From NCBI GenBank assembly GCA_014799395.1, contig JAAVID010000081.1, positions 1-64,000 of the forward strand: 64,000 nt of DNA, read 5' to 3'. Positions 23,538 to 32,506 of this stretch are shown piece after piece (the first letter of the stretch is position 1; every line of letters begins with the position of its first letter). A model generated the notes under the pieces. The model was given only the letters and a program-made list of their open reading frames with translations, was not told the origin of the DNA and did no database searches. The translations under genes were made by a program, and so were the position numbers. This DNA is from Oscillospiraceae bacterium (GTDB lineage Bacteria; Bacillota; Clostridia; Oscillospirales; Ruminococcaceae).

Positions 23538-24646
23538 CTGCGCAAATGAAAATCGGAATATTCATCGCGCTGTTCGCGGTCTTGAGCGTAATTTTTTCTC
23601 CCGTCACCGCATACGCCGAAAGCACGGAGATCGTAAAACCCTCGGCTATCCCCGAAAAGTATCTCGACGAACAGGAGACCGAGCTGTACCGCCAAGTACT
23701 TAAGAACTTCGTCGCCATCTCCGAGGGCAGGCAAAGCGCCGAGACCTTTTACATAGACCTCCCCGCGCCGTTCCCGAGCAAGAAAAAGTACGAGGACGCC
23801 GTCGAAAAGGTTATGTACCTCATTCGGCGTTACACTCCCGAATACAATTTCTGGGAAGACAGCAGCGGGTATCTTGTATACAGCACGACAAGGTGCGGGA
23901 TAGTTTACGGTATCTCGCCCATATATCAGGCGCAGGGAAACGCAAACCGCATAGACCCCGCCAAACTTAACGAAGCGAAAAAAGCGCTCGCGAACGCGCA
24001 GGCGATCGCCGATAAATACAAAAACAAGAGCGCCTACGATAAAATAATCGGCTACGTCGACGAGATATGCGCGCTGAACACCTACAACGACGAAGCGGTC
24101 GACACAGACGGCTATTCGCTGTACGACATCACCCCGTGGCGCATTATCAGCGTATTTGACGGCGACCCCTCAACAAACGCGGTCTGCGCCGGCTATGCCT
24201 GGGCGTTCCAGTATCTTTGCGCTCTGGGGGGAATTGAGTGCCATTATGTATCGGGCACAGTCAGCGAATCCCACGCGTGGAATATCGTAGAGCTCGACGG
24301 CAAGAGCTATTTTGTCGACGTAACATTCTGCGACGGCTTCCCCGAGGAGGACATCAAGCGTTATCACCCCTATGTGCTCGACAGCGTGGTCTCAAACGCG
24401 CAGGACGGTTTCTCGACATACTTTCCGTACGTCGGCAGGCTCTCCGCCGATATGGAGACCTACAAATACGACGACGGCGCAATGAAATATCTCCCCGAAA
24501 GTCTGCGCACGCTCAGCACGGGCGCATACCGCAAACCCGGGCTTCGCTTTGAGTGGTGGCATTTGCCGTTGATAATACTTGTCGTCGTCGCGGTCGTCCG
24601 ATTTGTTAAAAGGAGACGAGCAAATCACGACAGCGAGGATTACTGA
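23534..24646 (+). CDS. Secreted, membrane-anchored transglutaminase-like protein
   Basis: A 370-residue protein with an N-terminal signal peptide (cleavage near AYAES), a helical region, and a transglutaminase-core domain carrying the triad motif set: Cys in AVCAGYAWAF, His in SESHAWNIV and Asp in YFVDVTFCD. A C-terminal membrane helix (about 340-358) is followed by a basic RRRRANHD-type tail. Such exported proteins are usually thiol proteases or peptidoglycan/peptide modifiers. It is coupled to the small membrane protein upstream. The substrate is unknown. Confidence 0.82.
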   Translation: MTAQMKIGIFIALFAVLSVIFSPVTAYAESTEIVKPSAIPEKYLDEQETELYRQVLKNFVAISEGRQSAETFYIDLPAPFPSKKKYEDAVEKVMYLIRRYTPEYNFWEDSSGYLVYSTTRCGIVYGISPIYQAQGNANRIDPAKLNEAKKALANAQAIADKYKNKSAYDKIIGYVDEICALNTYNDEAVDTDGYSLYDITPWRIISVFDGDPSTNAVCAGYAWAFQYLCALGGIECHYVSGTVSESHAWNIVELDGKSYFVDVTFCDGFPEEDIKRYHPYVLDSVVSNAQDGFSTYFPYVGRLSADMETYKYDDGAMKYLPESLRTLSTGAYRKPGLRFEWWHLPLIILVVVAVVRFVKRRRANHDSEDY

Positions 24647-24688
24647 TTTTCAGTCTGTATAAAAAGTATTTTTTTACTCGCATTTCCC

Positions 24689-24817
24689 AGACTGGCGAGA
24701 AACACTCGCAGACGAGGAAAAGCCCTAACGGCTAGGCTTTATGCCTGCCGTTAGGGCTTTGACGAAGTAAGCGCCGCCGCTTTGCGGCGGCGCGGTGCGA
24801 GGGTTTATCGACAGTCT
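24689..24817. repeat. Palindromic element, family C, carrying a terminator
   Basis: Outer arms starting AGACTGGCGAGAAACACTCGCA (24689-24710 region) pair with the complement at 24796-24817. Within are a perfect 14-base stem (24718-24731 with 24747-24760) and a GC-rich 10-base stem at 24771-24793. It fills the space between two convergent genes. The inner stem can act as a terminator for the transglutaminase transcript. Confidence 0.65.
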
Positions 24818-24844
24818 AAAGCGCCTGTTGTGTGCAGGCGCTTT
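24818..24844 (-). terminator. Terminator of the GH13 gene
   Basis: Ten-base stem AAAGCGCCTG with CAGGCGCTTT just downstream of the minus-strand GH13 stop codon. The T-run is short. Confidence 0.65.
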
Positions 24845-24851
24845 AATTATT

Positions 24852-26738
24852 TTATACCTTACAGTAAACCACCGCATAATCAAACGGCGCAACTGTTATC
24901 TTGTTATCGCGTATACCCCTGTTGTAGCGGTCAAACGCGGGTATAAAGTCGTAAAACATCTCGGTCTGCTCGGTTCTTACCTCGAACGTGCGTCCCTTTG
25001 TGGACTTGTTGAGGAAGATGATCGCCGCGTGACGGGTTATCTTGTCCGAGCGCGAGAACACGCAGACGTTGTCGTCCACATGAATAAACTTCAGCTCGCC
25101 CTGCTCGAACGCGCGAGTACCCATACGCACCGCCGAGAGCTGTTTCGTGAACTCGATAAGCTCCAAATTTTCCTGCCCCCACGGATAGCAGCGGCGGTTG
25201 AACGGGTCGCGGTAGCCCTCCATACCCGCCTCGTCGCCGTAGTATACGGACGGTATACCGGGCAGGAAGAATTGCAGGACCATCGCGCATTTCAGCAGCG
25301 AAATGCCGTACAGATACTGAGGTCCGTCAAGATGTCGCTCGCACTGCCAGTCCTTGTCGTGCCAGCCGACCTCCTCGCCGCCGAGACGTGTCAGCGCGCG
25401 CTCGGTGTCGTGAGTTGACAGAAAGTTCATCAGCATATCGATAGCGGGCTTGGGGTAGTGGTCGAGAATAGTCAGAACGCTGTCGGTGAACGCCTTTGCA
25501 TCCGCGTACTTGACGTAGTTCAGAATAGCCTCCTTGAACGGGTAGTTCATAACGCTGTCGAGCTGTCCGCCGATAAGGTAGCGGCGGCGAACGCCGTAGC
25601 TCTCCTTGTTGGACGCGTCCTCCCAGACCTCGCCGTAAATTATCTTGTCGTCGCCCATTTTCTTGACCGCCTTGTTGAGATTGTCAAGGAAGTCGTCGGG
25701 GAGCTCGTCGGCAACGTCAAGTCTCCAGCCCCTTGCGCCGAGCTTTATCCACTTCTGCAAAATTCCGCCGTCGCCGCAGATGTACTCGGTGTAAGCGGGA
25801 TTGTTCTCGTCGACGTTCGGAAGAGTTGTAATTCCCCACCAGCTGTCATAACGGTCGGGATAGCCGATAAACGAGTACCACGAGAAGTAGGGGCTGTTTC
25901 TGTCGCGGTATGCGCCCGTATGGTCGCCGTAGCGTCCGAATTTGTTAAAGTATATCGAATCCGCGCCCGTATGCGAGAAAACGCCGTCCAGAATAATGTC
26001 GATACCAAGCTCGTGAGCCTTGCTGCAAAGCTCGACAAAGTCCTCCTCCGTACCGAGCAGCGGGTCTATTTTCTCGTAATTCGCGGTGTTGTAGCGGTGG
26101 TTTTCGTGCGACTCGAAAATAGGGTTGAGGTAAATAATGGTAACGCCCAGGTCCTTGATGTACGGGAGCTTTTCGATTATTCCGCGCAGGTCTCCGCCAA
26201 AATAGTCGTTGTTGCGGACTATTCCCTTTTCGTCGGGACGGTAAAGCGGAGTGCCGTACCAGTCGTCGCGGATAATTCTGTCGGTCGGAACGTTTTCGTG
26301 CTTAACGCCGCTCTTCGCAAAACGGTCGGGGAATATCTGATACATAATTCCGCCGCGGACGAACGTGGGTGTGTACAGATTTTCGTCGAACACGGTAAGC
26401 TGAAACAGATCCTCCCCCTCAAACACGCCGATATTCGCGCCGCGCCGCTTTATGTAGCGGCGGCGTCCGTCCAGTATACAGGTGAAGTAGTAGTGGTGCA
26501 GTCCCGTATTGTTCGGCGTAAATACGCAGGAAAAAATGTTGTCCTCGCCGCTCTCGTCCTGGAGGTCAAGCTCGATAAAGCGCTCCTTGTAGCCCGGGCG
26601 GAACATTACCAGCGTAAGCCCCGAGACCTGCATATGCTTCGGGATACGGACGTTGAACATAGACGGCTGACCGCGGCGCAGCGCACCGAACGGGTGCTTG
26701 TACTGCGTGTCAAAGCAATCGAAAATCGGCATACTCAT
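24852..26738 (-). CDS. GH13 alpha-glucan hydrolase (neopullulanase/cyclomaltodextrinase type)
   Basis: A 628-residue intracellular enzyme without a signal peptide. An N-terminal CBM34-like beta domain (about 1-120) is followed by a GH13 barrel with the four classic regions: DGVFSHTG, GWRLDVADE (nucleophile Asp), GEVWED (acid/base Glu) and FLSTHDTER (Asp). A small beta-sandwich closes the protein. Such enzymes cut maltodextrins, cyclodextrins or pullulan. It follows the glycogen phosphorylase gene on the same strand, so both probably serve glycogen or imported maltodextrin breakdown. ATG 26738 has GGGGAG upstream; an upstream in-frame extension would run into a palindromic repeat and is rejected. 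Confidence 0.9.
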   Translation of the reverse strand: MSMPIFDCFDTQYKHPFGALRRGQPSMFNVRIPKHMQVSGLTLVMFRPGYKERFIELDLQDESGEDNIFSCVFTPNNTGLHHYYFTCILDGRRRYIKRRGANIGVFEGEDLFQLTVFDENLYTPTFVRGGIMYQIFPDRFAKSGVKHENVPTDRIIRDDWYGTPLYRPDEKGIVRNNDYFGGDLRGIIEKLPYIKDLGVTIIYLNPIFESHENHRYNTANYEKIDPLLGTEEDFVELCSKAHELGIDIILDGVFSHTGADSIYFNKFGRYGDHTGAYRDRNSPYFSWYSFIGYPDRYDSWWGITTLPNVDENNPAYTEYICGDGGILQKWIKLGARGWRLDVADELPDDFLDNLNKAVKKMGDDKIIYGEVWEDASNKESYGVRRRYLIGGQLDSVMNYPFKEAILNYVKYADAKAFTDSVLTILDHYPKPAIDMLMNFLSTHDTERALTRLGGEEVGWHDKDWQCERHLDGPQYLYGISLLKCAMVLQFFLPGIPSVYYGDEAGMEGYRDPFNRRCYPWGQENLELIEFTKQLSAVRMGTRAFEQGELKFIHVDDNVCVFSRSDKITRHAAIIFLNKSTKGRTFEVRTEQTEMFYDFIPAFDRYNRGIRDNKITVAPFDYAVVYCKV

Positions 26739-26761
26739 TATTTCAATTCTCCCCTTATTTT

Positions 26762-26934
26762 GGCAATACCTCACAATTACCGCCCTTCGGGCTTTGTCGG
26801 TGTTTGCTTGCATATTTTTCATCATATCGCACAATTCGTCCTAGCAAGGCATACAGCCTTGCGTCGTCCTCATTGTACGATCTGATGAAAAATCTGACTG
26901 CGCAACCACTCGACAATAATTGTGCAGTATTGCC
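26762..26934. repeat. Palindromic MITE-like element, family B copy 1
   Basis: Terminal inverted repeats of 18 bases with two mismatches: GGCAATACCTCACAATTA at 26762-26779 and the complement at 26917-26934. The right half, including GACTGCGCAACCACTCGACA, recurs at 55010-55059. It sits between glycogen phosphorylase and the GH13 gene and has no coding potential. Confidence 0.75.
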
Positions 26935-26984
26935 TAATAACATTCCGTCGGCATTTATCGCCGACGGAATGCCGAATATTTTAA

Positions 26985-29381
26985 TTATCTCAAATTCCAG
27001 ATGTCACGCGCATAATCCTGAACCGCTCTGTCAGCGGAGAAGATACCCGCGCCCGCGATGTTCATCAAAGACTTCTTGTTCCAGTCAAGCTGATTCTTGT
27101 AGACCTGGCTGATATAGTCCTGTGTGCCGCGGTAGCTGTCGAAGTCCGCAAGCGCCATATAGAAGTCCTTGTTCTTAATGGAATCCGCAAGCTCGTTAAA
27201 CGTTGCGCCGTTGATACCGTTGTACATTCTCTGCATAACGTTCTGGAGTACGGGGCTCTGGTCGATAAAGGACTGAGGATTGTAGCCTCTCATACGCATT
27301 TCGTTCACCTCGGGAGTTCTCATACCGAAGATGAAGATGTTGTCCGTGCCGACTGCCTCGTGAATTTCAACGTTTGCGCCGTCGTAAGTTCCGAGGGTGA
27401 GCGCGCCGTTCAGCATAAGCTTCATATTACCCGTACCCGAAGCCTCTGTACCCGCAAGCGAGATCTGCTCGGAGACCTCCGCGGCAGGCATAAGGATCTC
27501 GGAAAGCGTTACGCGGTAATCCTCAAGGAATACGACCGACAGCTTTTCACGGAGAATGGGATCGTGCTTTATCTCCTCGCCTATGCACCAGATCATCTTG
27601 ATGATCTGCTTTGCGATATAGTAGCCGGGCGCCGCCTTGGAAGCGAAAATGTAGGTCTTGGGAACGAACGGAGCGTTCGGGTTCTGCTTAAGGTAGTTAT
27701 AGTCCGCGAGAATGTTCATCGCGTTGAGCTGCTGACGCTTGTACTCGTGCAGACGCTTTACCTGAACGTCGAAAATGCTGTCAAGGTTGAGCTTAACGCC
27801 CGCCGACTTCTCAACGAACTGCGCAAAGCGCTCCTTGTTCTCGCGCTTGATCTTGCCCAATTTTTCGAGAACGGACTTGTCGTTCGCGAATACCTGGAAC
27901 TTGATAAGCTCCGAAGCGTCTTTCTTGAAGCCGTCGCCAATGCACTCGGTAAGCAGGTCGGTAAGACCCTTGTTGCTCTGGAGCAGCCAGCGGCGGTATG
28001 CGATACCGTTGGTAACGTTCTTGAACTGATGAGGCTTGTCGAGATACTGGAGACGGAAAACGTCGTCCTTGATTATCTGCGAGTGCAGCTTGGAAACGCC
28101 GTTTACGCTGTGCGAAGCCGCAACGCAAAGGCTCGCCATGTGAATTTTACCGTCCCGAACGATAGACATCTTAGCGACCTTGTCCTCGTCTCCCGTTCTG
28201 TTGCGAATATCCTCGCAGTAGCGGCGGTTGATCTCGCAGATGAGCTGATAAATTCTCGGAAGGATCTTCTCTACCAGACCCTGATCCCACTTCTCGAGAG
28301 CCTCCGCCATAACGGTGTGGTTGGTGTAAGCAAACGTATTTGTAACGATATGCCAAGCCTGATCCCAGCCGTAGCCGCACTCGTCGAGCAGTATTCTCAT
28401 AAGCTCGGGAATAGCCAGAGTGGGGTGAGTATCGTTGATGTGGATAGCAACCTTCTCGTGGAAATTGTTAAGATTGCCGTAAACCTTCATATGGCGCATT
28501 ACAATATCGCCGATAGAAGCCGCGCACATAAAGTACTGCTGTCTCAGACGGAGCGCCTTGCCCTCCGCGTGGTTGTCGTTGGGGTAGAGCACCTTGGAAA
28601 TGGAGTGCGCGATGTTGTTCGCGCCGAGAGCGTTTGCGTAGTCGCCCGTGTTGAACGACGCCATATCGAACGACATACTCTCCGCGCTCCACAGACGGAG
28701 CTTGGATACTCCCTTGCTGTCGTAGCCCGAAACGTACATATCATAAGGCACAGCGTTTACGCTGTTGTAGTTTACATATTCGAGACTGTGGTAGTTTTCG
28801 TCCCACTTCTCCTGAATCTGACCGTCAAAGCGAACCTCGACAGCCTGATCGGGAACGGGCACGAGCCACGCGCCGCCGCCGGGAAGCCAGTTATCGGGGA
28901 ACTCTGTCTGCCAGCCGTCAATGATCTTCTGCTTGAAGATGCCGTACTCGTAACGGATAGAGTAACCGGTAGCGGGATAATCACAGGTAGCCAGACCGTC
29001 CATATAGCAAGCCGCCAGACGACCCAGACCGCCGTTTCCGAGACCCGCATCGGGCTCTTCCTCATAAATGCGGTCGATCTTTATTCCGATCTCCTCAAGC
29101 GCCTTTTCGGCCTCGTCCTGCAAACCGAGATTGTACAGCGAGGTCTTGAGCGAACGTCCCATAAGGAACTCCATCGACAGGTAATAAACCTGCTTTCTGC
29201 CCTTGGAGTTGCAGTCGTGCATAAAGTTATGGCGCTTCTCCTTCATGTAATTTACCACGATCGTAGACAACGCGCGGTATATCTGCGTGTCGGAAGCATT
29301 CTTGGCGTCTGTGCGGTAGTCGTACTCCAGTATGGTTTTGAGCTGTTTGAGCAGCTCGTCCTTAGAAATCGGTGATTTCAT
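26985..29381 (-). CDS. glgP: Glycogen/maltodextrin phosphorylase
   Basis: A 798-residue GT35 phosphorylase that releases glucose-1-phosphate from alpha-1,4-glucan ends. Landmarks include MEFLMGRSL and the GNGGLGRLAACY phosphate-site region near the start, VKRLHEYKRQQLN in the C-terminal half, and EASGTGNMKLMLNGALTLGTYDGANVE, which holds the lysine that binds pyridoxal phosphate. Length is normal for the family. It has its own promoter (29430-29458) and is followed by a repeat element and the GH13 gene. Confidence 0.96.
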   Translation of the reverse strand: MKSPISKDELLKQLKTILEYDYRTDAKNASDTQIYRALSTIVVNYMKEKRHNFMHDCNSKGRKQVYYLSMEFLMGRSLKTSLYNLGLQDEAEKALEEIGIKIDRIYEEEPDAGLGNGGLGRLAACYMDGLATCDYPATGYSIRYEYGIFKQKIIDGWQTEFPDNWLPGGGAWLVPVPDQAVEVRFDGQIQEKWDENYHSLEYVNYNSVNAVPYDMYVSGYDSKGVSKLRLWSAESMSFDMASFNTGDYANALGANNIAHSISKVLYPNDNHAEGKALRLRQQYFMCAASIGDIVMRHMKVYGNLNNFHEKVAIHINDTHPTLAIPELMRILLDECGYGWDQAWHIVTNTFAYTNHTVMAEALEKWDQGLVEKILPRIYQLICEINRRYCEDIRNRTGDEDKVAKMSIVRDGKIHMASLCVAASHSVNGVSKLHSQIIKDDVFRLQYLDKPHQFKNVTNGIAYRRWLLQSNKGLTDLLTECIGDGFKKDASELIKFQVFANDKSVLEKLGKIKRENKERFAQFVEKSAGVKLNLDSIFDVQVKRLHEYKRQQLNAMNILADYNYLKQNPNAPFVPKTYIFASKAAPGYYIAKQIIKMIWCIGEEIKHDPILREKLSVVFLEDYRVTLSEILMPAAEVSEQISLAGTEASGTGNMKLMLNGALTLGTYDGANVEIHEAVGTDNIFIFGMRTPEVNEMRMRGYNPQSFIDQSPVLQNVMQRMYNGINGATFNELADSIKNKDFYMALADFDSYRGTQDYISQVYKNQLDWNKKSLMNIAGAGIFSADRAVQDYARDIWNLR

Positions 29382-29429
29382 AAATATTTATACCCCCTTC
29401 ATGGTATCTGCTCATAAAAATACATCTAT

Positions 29430-29458
29430 ATTATACACTTTTTCGGCAGAAATTTCAA
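29430..29458 (-). promoter_or_regulatory. Promoter of glgP
   Basis: Minus-strand TTGAAA (29453-29458), 17-base spacer, TATAAT (29430-29435). Confidence 0.75.
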
Positions 29459-29591
29459 GTCTAAATGGCGATTACTGTAAGATGAAACAAAAAACACGCC
29501 CAATATTCGTGATTTTGCACAACTCACGCCGATTATTTTTTTGCTTTGTGATTAACTTGCATAACATTTTAAAAGAAAACACGAAACCTGT

Positions 29592-29765
29592 CTATTGTTT
29601 TTTGGCGAGATAATAATCGTCGTCGCGCTCGTAGTACGGGCAATCGTAGTTTGTGCCCTGCAAAAAGCGGTACATCTCGTCCTCGTCCAGATTGACGAGA
29701 CAGGTATAGTAGCCGCAGTCCTCGTCGTATACATAATTTACGCATTCATCGCAATTCGTTGTCAA
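29592..29765 (-). CDS. Small Cys-rich acidic protein (DUF6472-like)
   Basis: A 57-residue protein starting at TTG 29765 behind AAAGGAGAG. It has Cys pairs in NCDECVNYVYDEDCGYYTC and a later YDCPYYERDDDYYL, a pattern found in small clostridial proteins of the DUF6472 type. The cysteines could bind a metal. It lies 22 bases after the toroid/DUF4430 gene and may be a third gene of the cobalamin-controlled operon. Function unknown. A longer in-frame reading upstream of the TTG would overlap that gene and lacks a ribosome site. Confidence 0.65.
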   Translation of the reverse strand: MTTNCDECVNYVYDEDCGYYTCLVNLDEDEMYRFLQGTNYDCPYYERDDDYYLAKKQ

Positions 29766-29787
29766 AGTGCTCTCTCCTTTCACGCGC

Positions 29788-31395
29788 TTATTCGGCATAC
29801 CCCAATTCACAGGTGTATATGAACTCCACCAAATCGCCCTCCGACAGCTCATACGCCCCCGCGGACATCTGCGGGACCGCGCCGTTTACGCGGTAAGTCC
29901 AGCCGCTTTCACTGCCGAAGCCGAACTCGTAAACAAACCCTATCCCGCGCACATAAATGCCGTAGGACGAACCGACATAGTCCACCCGAACACGCTTTGC
30001 CCTAGCCGCCTCGATAAGCGCGTCAAACGCGGTCGCGCCCTCGCGGAGCGAAACCTCGTCAAGCGGCAGTATTATGCCGTCCTCGGGTATCACCGACAGC
30101 GGATTTACGCTCTCGTCAATGTCGCCGAGACGGTCGAGCACACCCGCGCAGTCCGCCCCGACGCGCACGGTTATCCCGTTTTCGGGAGCTTGCGCGTAAT
30201 ATTCCTCGGGCGTTCTGATGTTCAGCAGCCACACCGCTCCCGACAAAACGAGAATAATAAGCCCCGATATTGCCAAGCCCTTTCCGCGCCTAACAACAGC
30301 CGTTATCAGCGCCGCAATGCCGATAACGCCGAGCCCCGCCGAAATTATCAGCTTGATGCGAAAACCCGTTATAACGCCGGTTTCTTCCGTTTGGAAAGTG
30401 ACGGAAGAAACGGGAAAATTTTCGGAAATTTCCTCGGACGTCCCGGAAATACTTTCGTGATCTTCGTCCGTATCGGCGGCGACCTTCGGCTTGTCAAACA
30501 GCGCCTCGCCGCGCTCTTTAAGGCTCAGCGCGGTGAATGCCTGCAACGCTTGGACCGTCGCCATTTTGTTGGTTTTGCCATTGAGCTCGTGAGCGAAACC
30601 TCCGTCCTCGCGGCGAAATCGGAGCAGCGCGGAGACCGCGTTATCAAGGCGTTCGTCGTCAATACCCGCCGCCGTGAACGCCAGCACCGCCTGCGCGGTG
30701 CTCTCGCTCGTCTCGTTCCCCAACGAGAGAAATCCCCCGTTATCAAGCTGAAGCTCCGAAAGCGCGCAAACGGCTTTGTCAAGCGCATTGCGGACGTTCT
30801 CATCATCCGCAAGAGGAGCAAGCGCGGTTATCGCCGAGGCGGTAATATCAACGTCGGCGGAGCTGCCGCGAAGCGCAAATCCGCCGTCGCCGAGCTGCCG
30901 CCCGATTATCTCCTCGGCGAGCTGCAAGCGCGTATAGACCGCGCCGTTGTCGGGTTCGAGACCGCTGCAATTCGCCGCGGCGAGCGCCCATATCCACGCG
31001 TTCAGCCCCTGCCTGTCGAGGTTCGTATTGCAGTACGCCGCGGCGTTTATCAGCTCGCGCGGACACTCGCCGAACGCCGCAAGCACTATCGCCGTGCGCT
31101 GAAGCTCGGTCGGCGTTACAAAGCCGTCGGAATTTATAAGCTCCGAACGAAGCGCGTTTTCAACGAACTCCGCGGAATTTTCCGCGCCATACAGCCGAGC
31201 ACGGCAAAGCACCGTCCAGTCGGCGCTTCCGAGCTGCAAGCCGTCGTAAAAATCATTAACGCCGCGCTCGTTCATATTCAGCGCAAAAAGCTCGCGGATA
31301 ATATCGGCGTTATCCGCGGCGTGCGCCGTTATGCAGAATACGGTTTGCACCGCGATAATTACCGCAATGCAAACCGCCTTGATCATTTTCTTCAT
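29788..31395 (-). CDS. Membrane protein with alpha/alpha toroid and transcobalamin-like (DUF4430) domain
   Basis: A 535-residue surface protein. The signal peptide covers residues 1-26. Residues about 30-295 form helical repeats with QLGDGGF, QLDNGGF and RREDGGF turns at about 167, 216 and 261, typical of the prenyltransferase/terpenoid-cyclase alpha/alpha toroid. Two membrane helices (about 346-368 and 374-392) follow a Ser/Glu linker. Residues about 405-530 are a DUF4430 domain, the family of the transcobalamin C-terminal domain, with SESGWTYRVNG and YELSEGDLVEFIY. Mammalian intrinsic factor and transcobalamin combine the same two folds to clasp cobalamin. It is the second gene behind a cobalamin riboswitch, so corrinoid capture at the cell surface is a strong inference. 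Confidence 0.85.
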   Translation of the reverse strand: MKKMIKAVCIAVIIAVQTVFCITAHAADNADIIRELFALNMNERGVNDFYDGLQLGSADWTVLCRARLYGAENSAEFVENALRSELINSDGFVTPTELQRTAIVLAAFGECPRELINAAAYCNTNLDRQGLNAWIWALAAANCSGLEPDNGAVYTRLQLAEEIIGRQLGDGGFALRGSSADVDITASAITALAPLADDENVRNALDKAVCALSELQLDNGGFLSLGNETSESTAQAVLAFTAAGIDDERLDNAVSALLRFRREDGGFAHELNGKTNKMATVQALQAFTALSLKERGEALFDKPKVAADTDEDHESISGTSEEISENFPVSSVTFQTEETGVITGFRIKLIISAGLGVIGIAALITAVVRRGKGLAISGLIILVLSGAVWLLNIRTPEEYYAQAPENGITVRVGADCAGVLDRLGDIDESVNPLSVIPEDGIILPLDEVSLREGATAFDALIEAARAKRVRVDYVGSSYGIYVRGIGFVYEFGFGSESGWTYRVNGAVPQMSAGAYELSEGDLVEFIYTCELGYAE

Positions 31396-31401
31396 TTGTT
31401 A

Positions 31402-32229
31402 TTATCCGCGCTTGCGGGAAACTGCCAGCATGCCCGCCGCGATCACTGCCGCGCCGAATACCGCCGCAACGCTTTCAACGCCCGTATCAACGTTTGTCGG
31501 AGCTTCGGGGGTGTTCGCGGGTGTTTCGGTCGTCTCGGGAGCGGGCTGAGCCGCGTTTTTAAGCGCGTTTGCCGCCTCGTCAAGCTCGCTCTGAGCCGCG
31601 CCGAACTTGCCGAGCGTCTCGACCGCCGCTTTGTATTCGGGCAAGGACTTGTCCGCCAGTGCCGCGGTCTTTATCAGCTCCGCCGCGTTGACCGCGGGAA
31701 CGAGAGCCTCCGCGCCGCCCCAGCTCGAATTGTCCTGACCGAGATCCGAGCCGTATCCGTAGACCGTAAATCTGTACTCCACAACGTCGCCGTCGGCAGG
31801 CTCGTAGCTGCTTATGCCAACCTGCGCGTACTCGCCGTTAAGGAAGTAGCTCCAGCCGCTTTCGGGCGTGTAATCCAGCGCCGTAAGCTGTCCCTCGGTG
31901 CTTCTGCCCGTCATTTCGGGGCAGACCACCTTGATCTCCTCCGGCACGTCCGCGCCGTTGTCCGCGTCCTTGAACGCGGTGATGTAGTCGCCGTATTCGC
32001 TTTCCACAACCGTCACATCAGCCGCGCGCTTTACAATGTCGATACCGCTGTCGCCCTCGTAAAACGGTACGGCCACGGGCTCAACGCAAACGCCCTGCCC
32101 GATCGTCGACTTTACCGCCGCAAAGTAGACCGTTCCCTTTTCCGCAGGCTGCGCGAACACGCACAGCGAGGTCGCCGCAGCAGTCGCCGCAGCGGCGAAT
32201 ACTGCAAGAATTTTTGCCTTTTTCATCAT
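31402..32229 (-). CDS. Cell-surface DUF4430 (transcobalamin-like) protein with C-terminal anchor
   Basis: A 275-residue exported protein, first gene after the cobalamin riboswitch. It has a signal peptide (cleavage near VFAQP) and a DUF4430 domain (about 35-165) with YEGDSGIDIVKRA, ESGWSYFLNG and YEPADGDVVEYRF. A helical region and a Pro/Thr-rich stalk follow. The C-terminus has NVDTGVESV, a hydrophobic helix and SRKRG, which resembles a sortase sorting signal with a non-LPXTG motif. It probably displays the binding domain away from the membrane. It is separated from the next gene by six bases, so the two are co-expressed. GGAGGAATAATG gives the start at 32229. Confidence 0.87.
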   Translation of the reverse strand: MMKKAKILAVFAAAATAAATSLCVFAQPAEKGTVYFAAVKSTIGQGVCVEPVAVPFYEGDSGIDIVKRAADVTVVESEYGDYITAFKDADNGADVPEEIKVVCPEMTGRSTEGQLTALDYTPESGWSYFLNGEYAQVGISSYEPADGDVVEYRFTVYGYGSDLGQDNSSWGGAEALVPAVNAAELIKTAALADKSLPEYKAAVETLGKFGAAQSELDEAANALKNAAQPAPETTETPANTPEAPTNVDTGVESVAAVFGAAVIAAGMLAVSRKRG

Positions 32230-32244
32230 TATTCCTCCGATAAT

Positions 32245-32466
32245 ATTTTTTTCGGCGGTCTCGACTGACAGGTCTTCCGACTTACGGCTTATACTAAAAA
32301 GGGGTAAGTATCGCGCTTTATGCCAAGCCTTCCCACAGCTTTCGCCTCAGTGACCCGGGCTTTCGCCCTATGACATAAACGCAGCCGTTTACGGCAGCGG
32401 GGACTGTCACGGATTTTCACCGTGTTCCGTGATTTTGCATCACATTGCCGCGCCGAGTTTTCCGCC
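32245..32466 (-). promoter_or_regulatory. Cobalamin riboswitch
   Basis: Minus-strand leader of the DUF4430 operon with the parts of a B12-sensing RNA: GGTGAAAATCCGTGACAGTC followed by CCCGCTGCCG, the GGGTCACTGAGGCGAAAGC region, and the 3' B12 box AAGTCGGAAGACCTGTCA, closed by GGCGG/CCGCC base pairing (P1). The leader begins about seven bases after the promoter -10 box and ends 15 bases before the first start codon. No intrinsic terminator follows, so control is probably at translation initiation: P1 and the 3' flank lie close to the GGAGG ribosome site. Confidence 0.93.
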
Positions 32467-32473
32467 AAAATAT

Positions 32474-32502
32474 ATTATAGTATTTTTTTCCGCGATTGTC
32501 AA
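32474..32502 (-). promoter_or_regulatory. Promoter of the cobalamin-riboswitch operon
   Basis: Minus-strand TTGACA (32497-32502), 17-base spacer, TATAAT (32474-32479), directly after the end of the CDF gene. Confidence 0.85.
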
Positions 32503-32506
32503 TAGC

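Noticed and set aside
26739-26834. N-terminal extension of the GH13 protein
   Set aside because: The extra residues come from a palindromic repeat, and GGGGAG is placed for the start at 26738.
25458-26885. Long plus-strand open frame opposite the GH13 gene
   Set aside because: It is antisense to a clearly conserved enzyme; its translation has no recognisable domain and is an artefact of codon use on the opposite strand.
27360-29375. Very long plus-strand open frame opposite glycogen phosphorylase
   Set aside because: The sense strand encodes an intact, well-conserved phosphorylase. The antisense frame is low in Met starts with ribosome sites and has no family signature.
29767-32268. 833-codon plus-strand open frame across the cobalamin operon
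   Set aside because: It runs antisense through both DUF4430 genes and the riboswitch; its Arg-rich translation is typical of a shadow frame.
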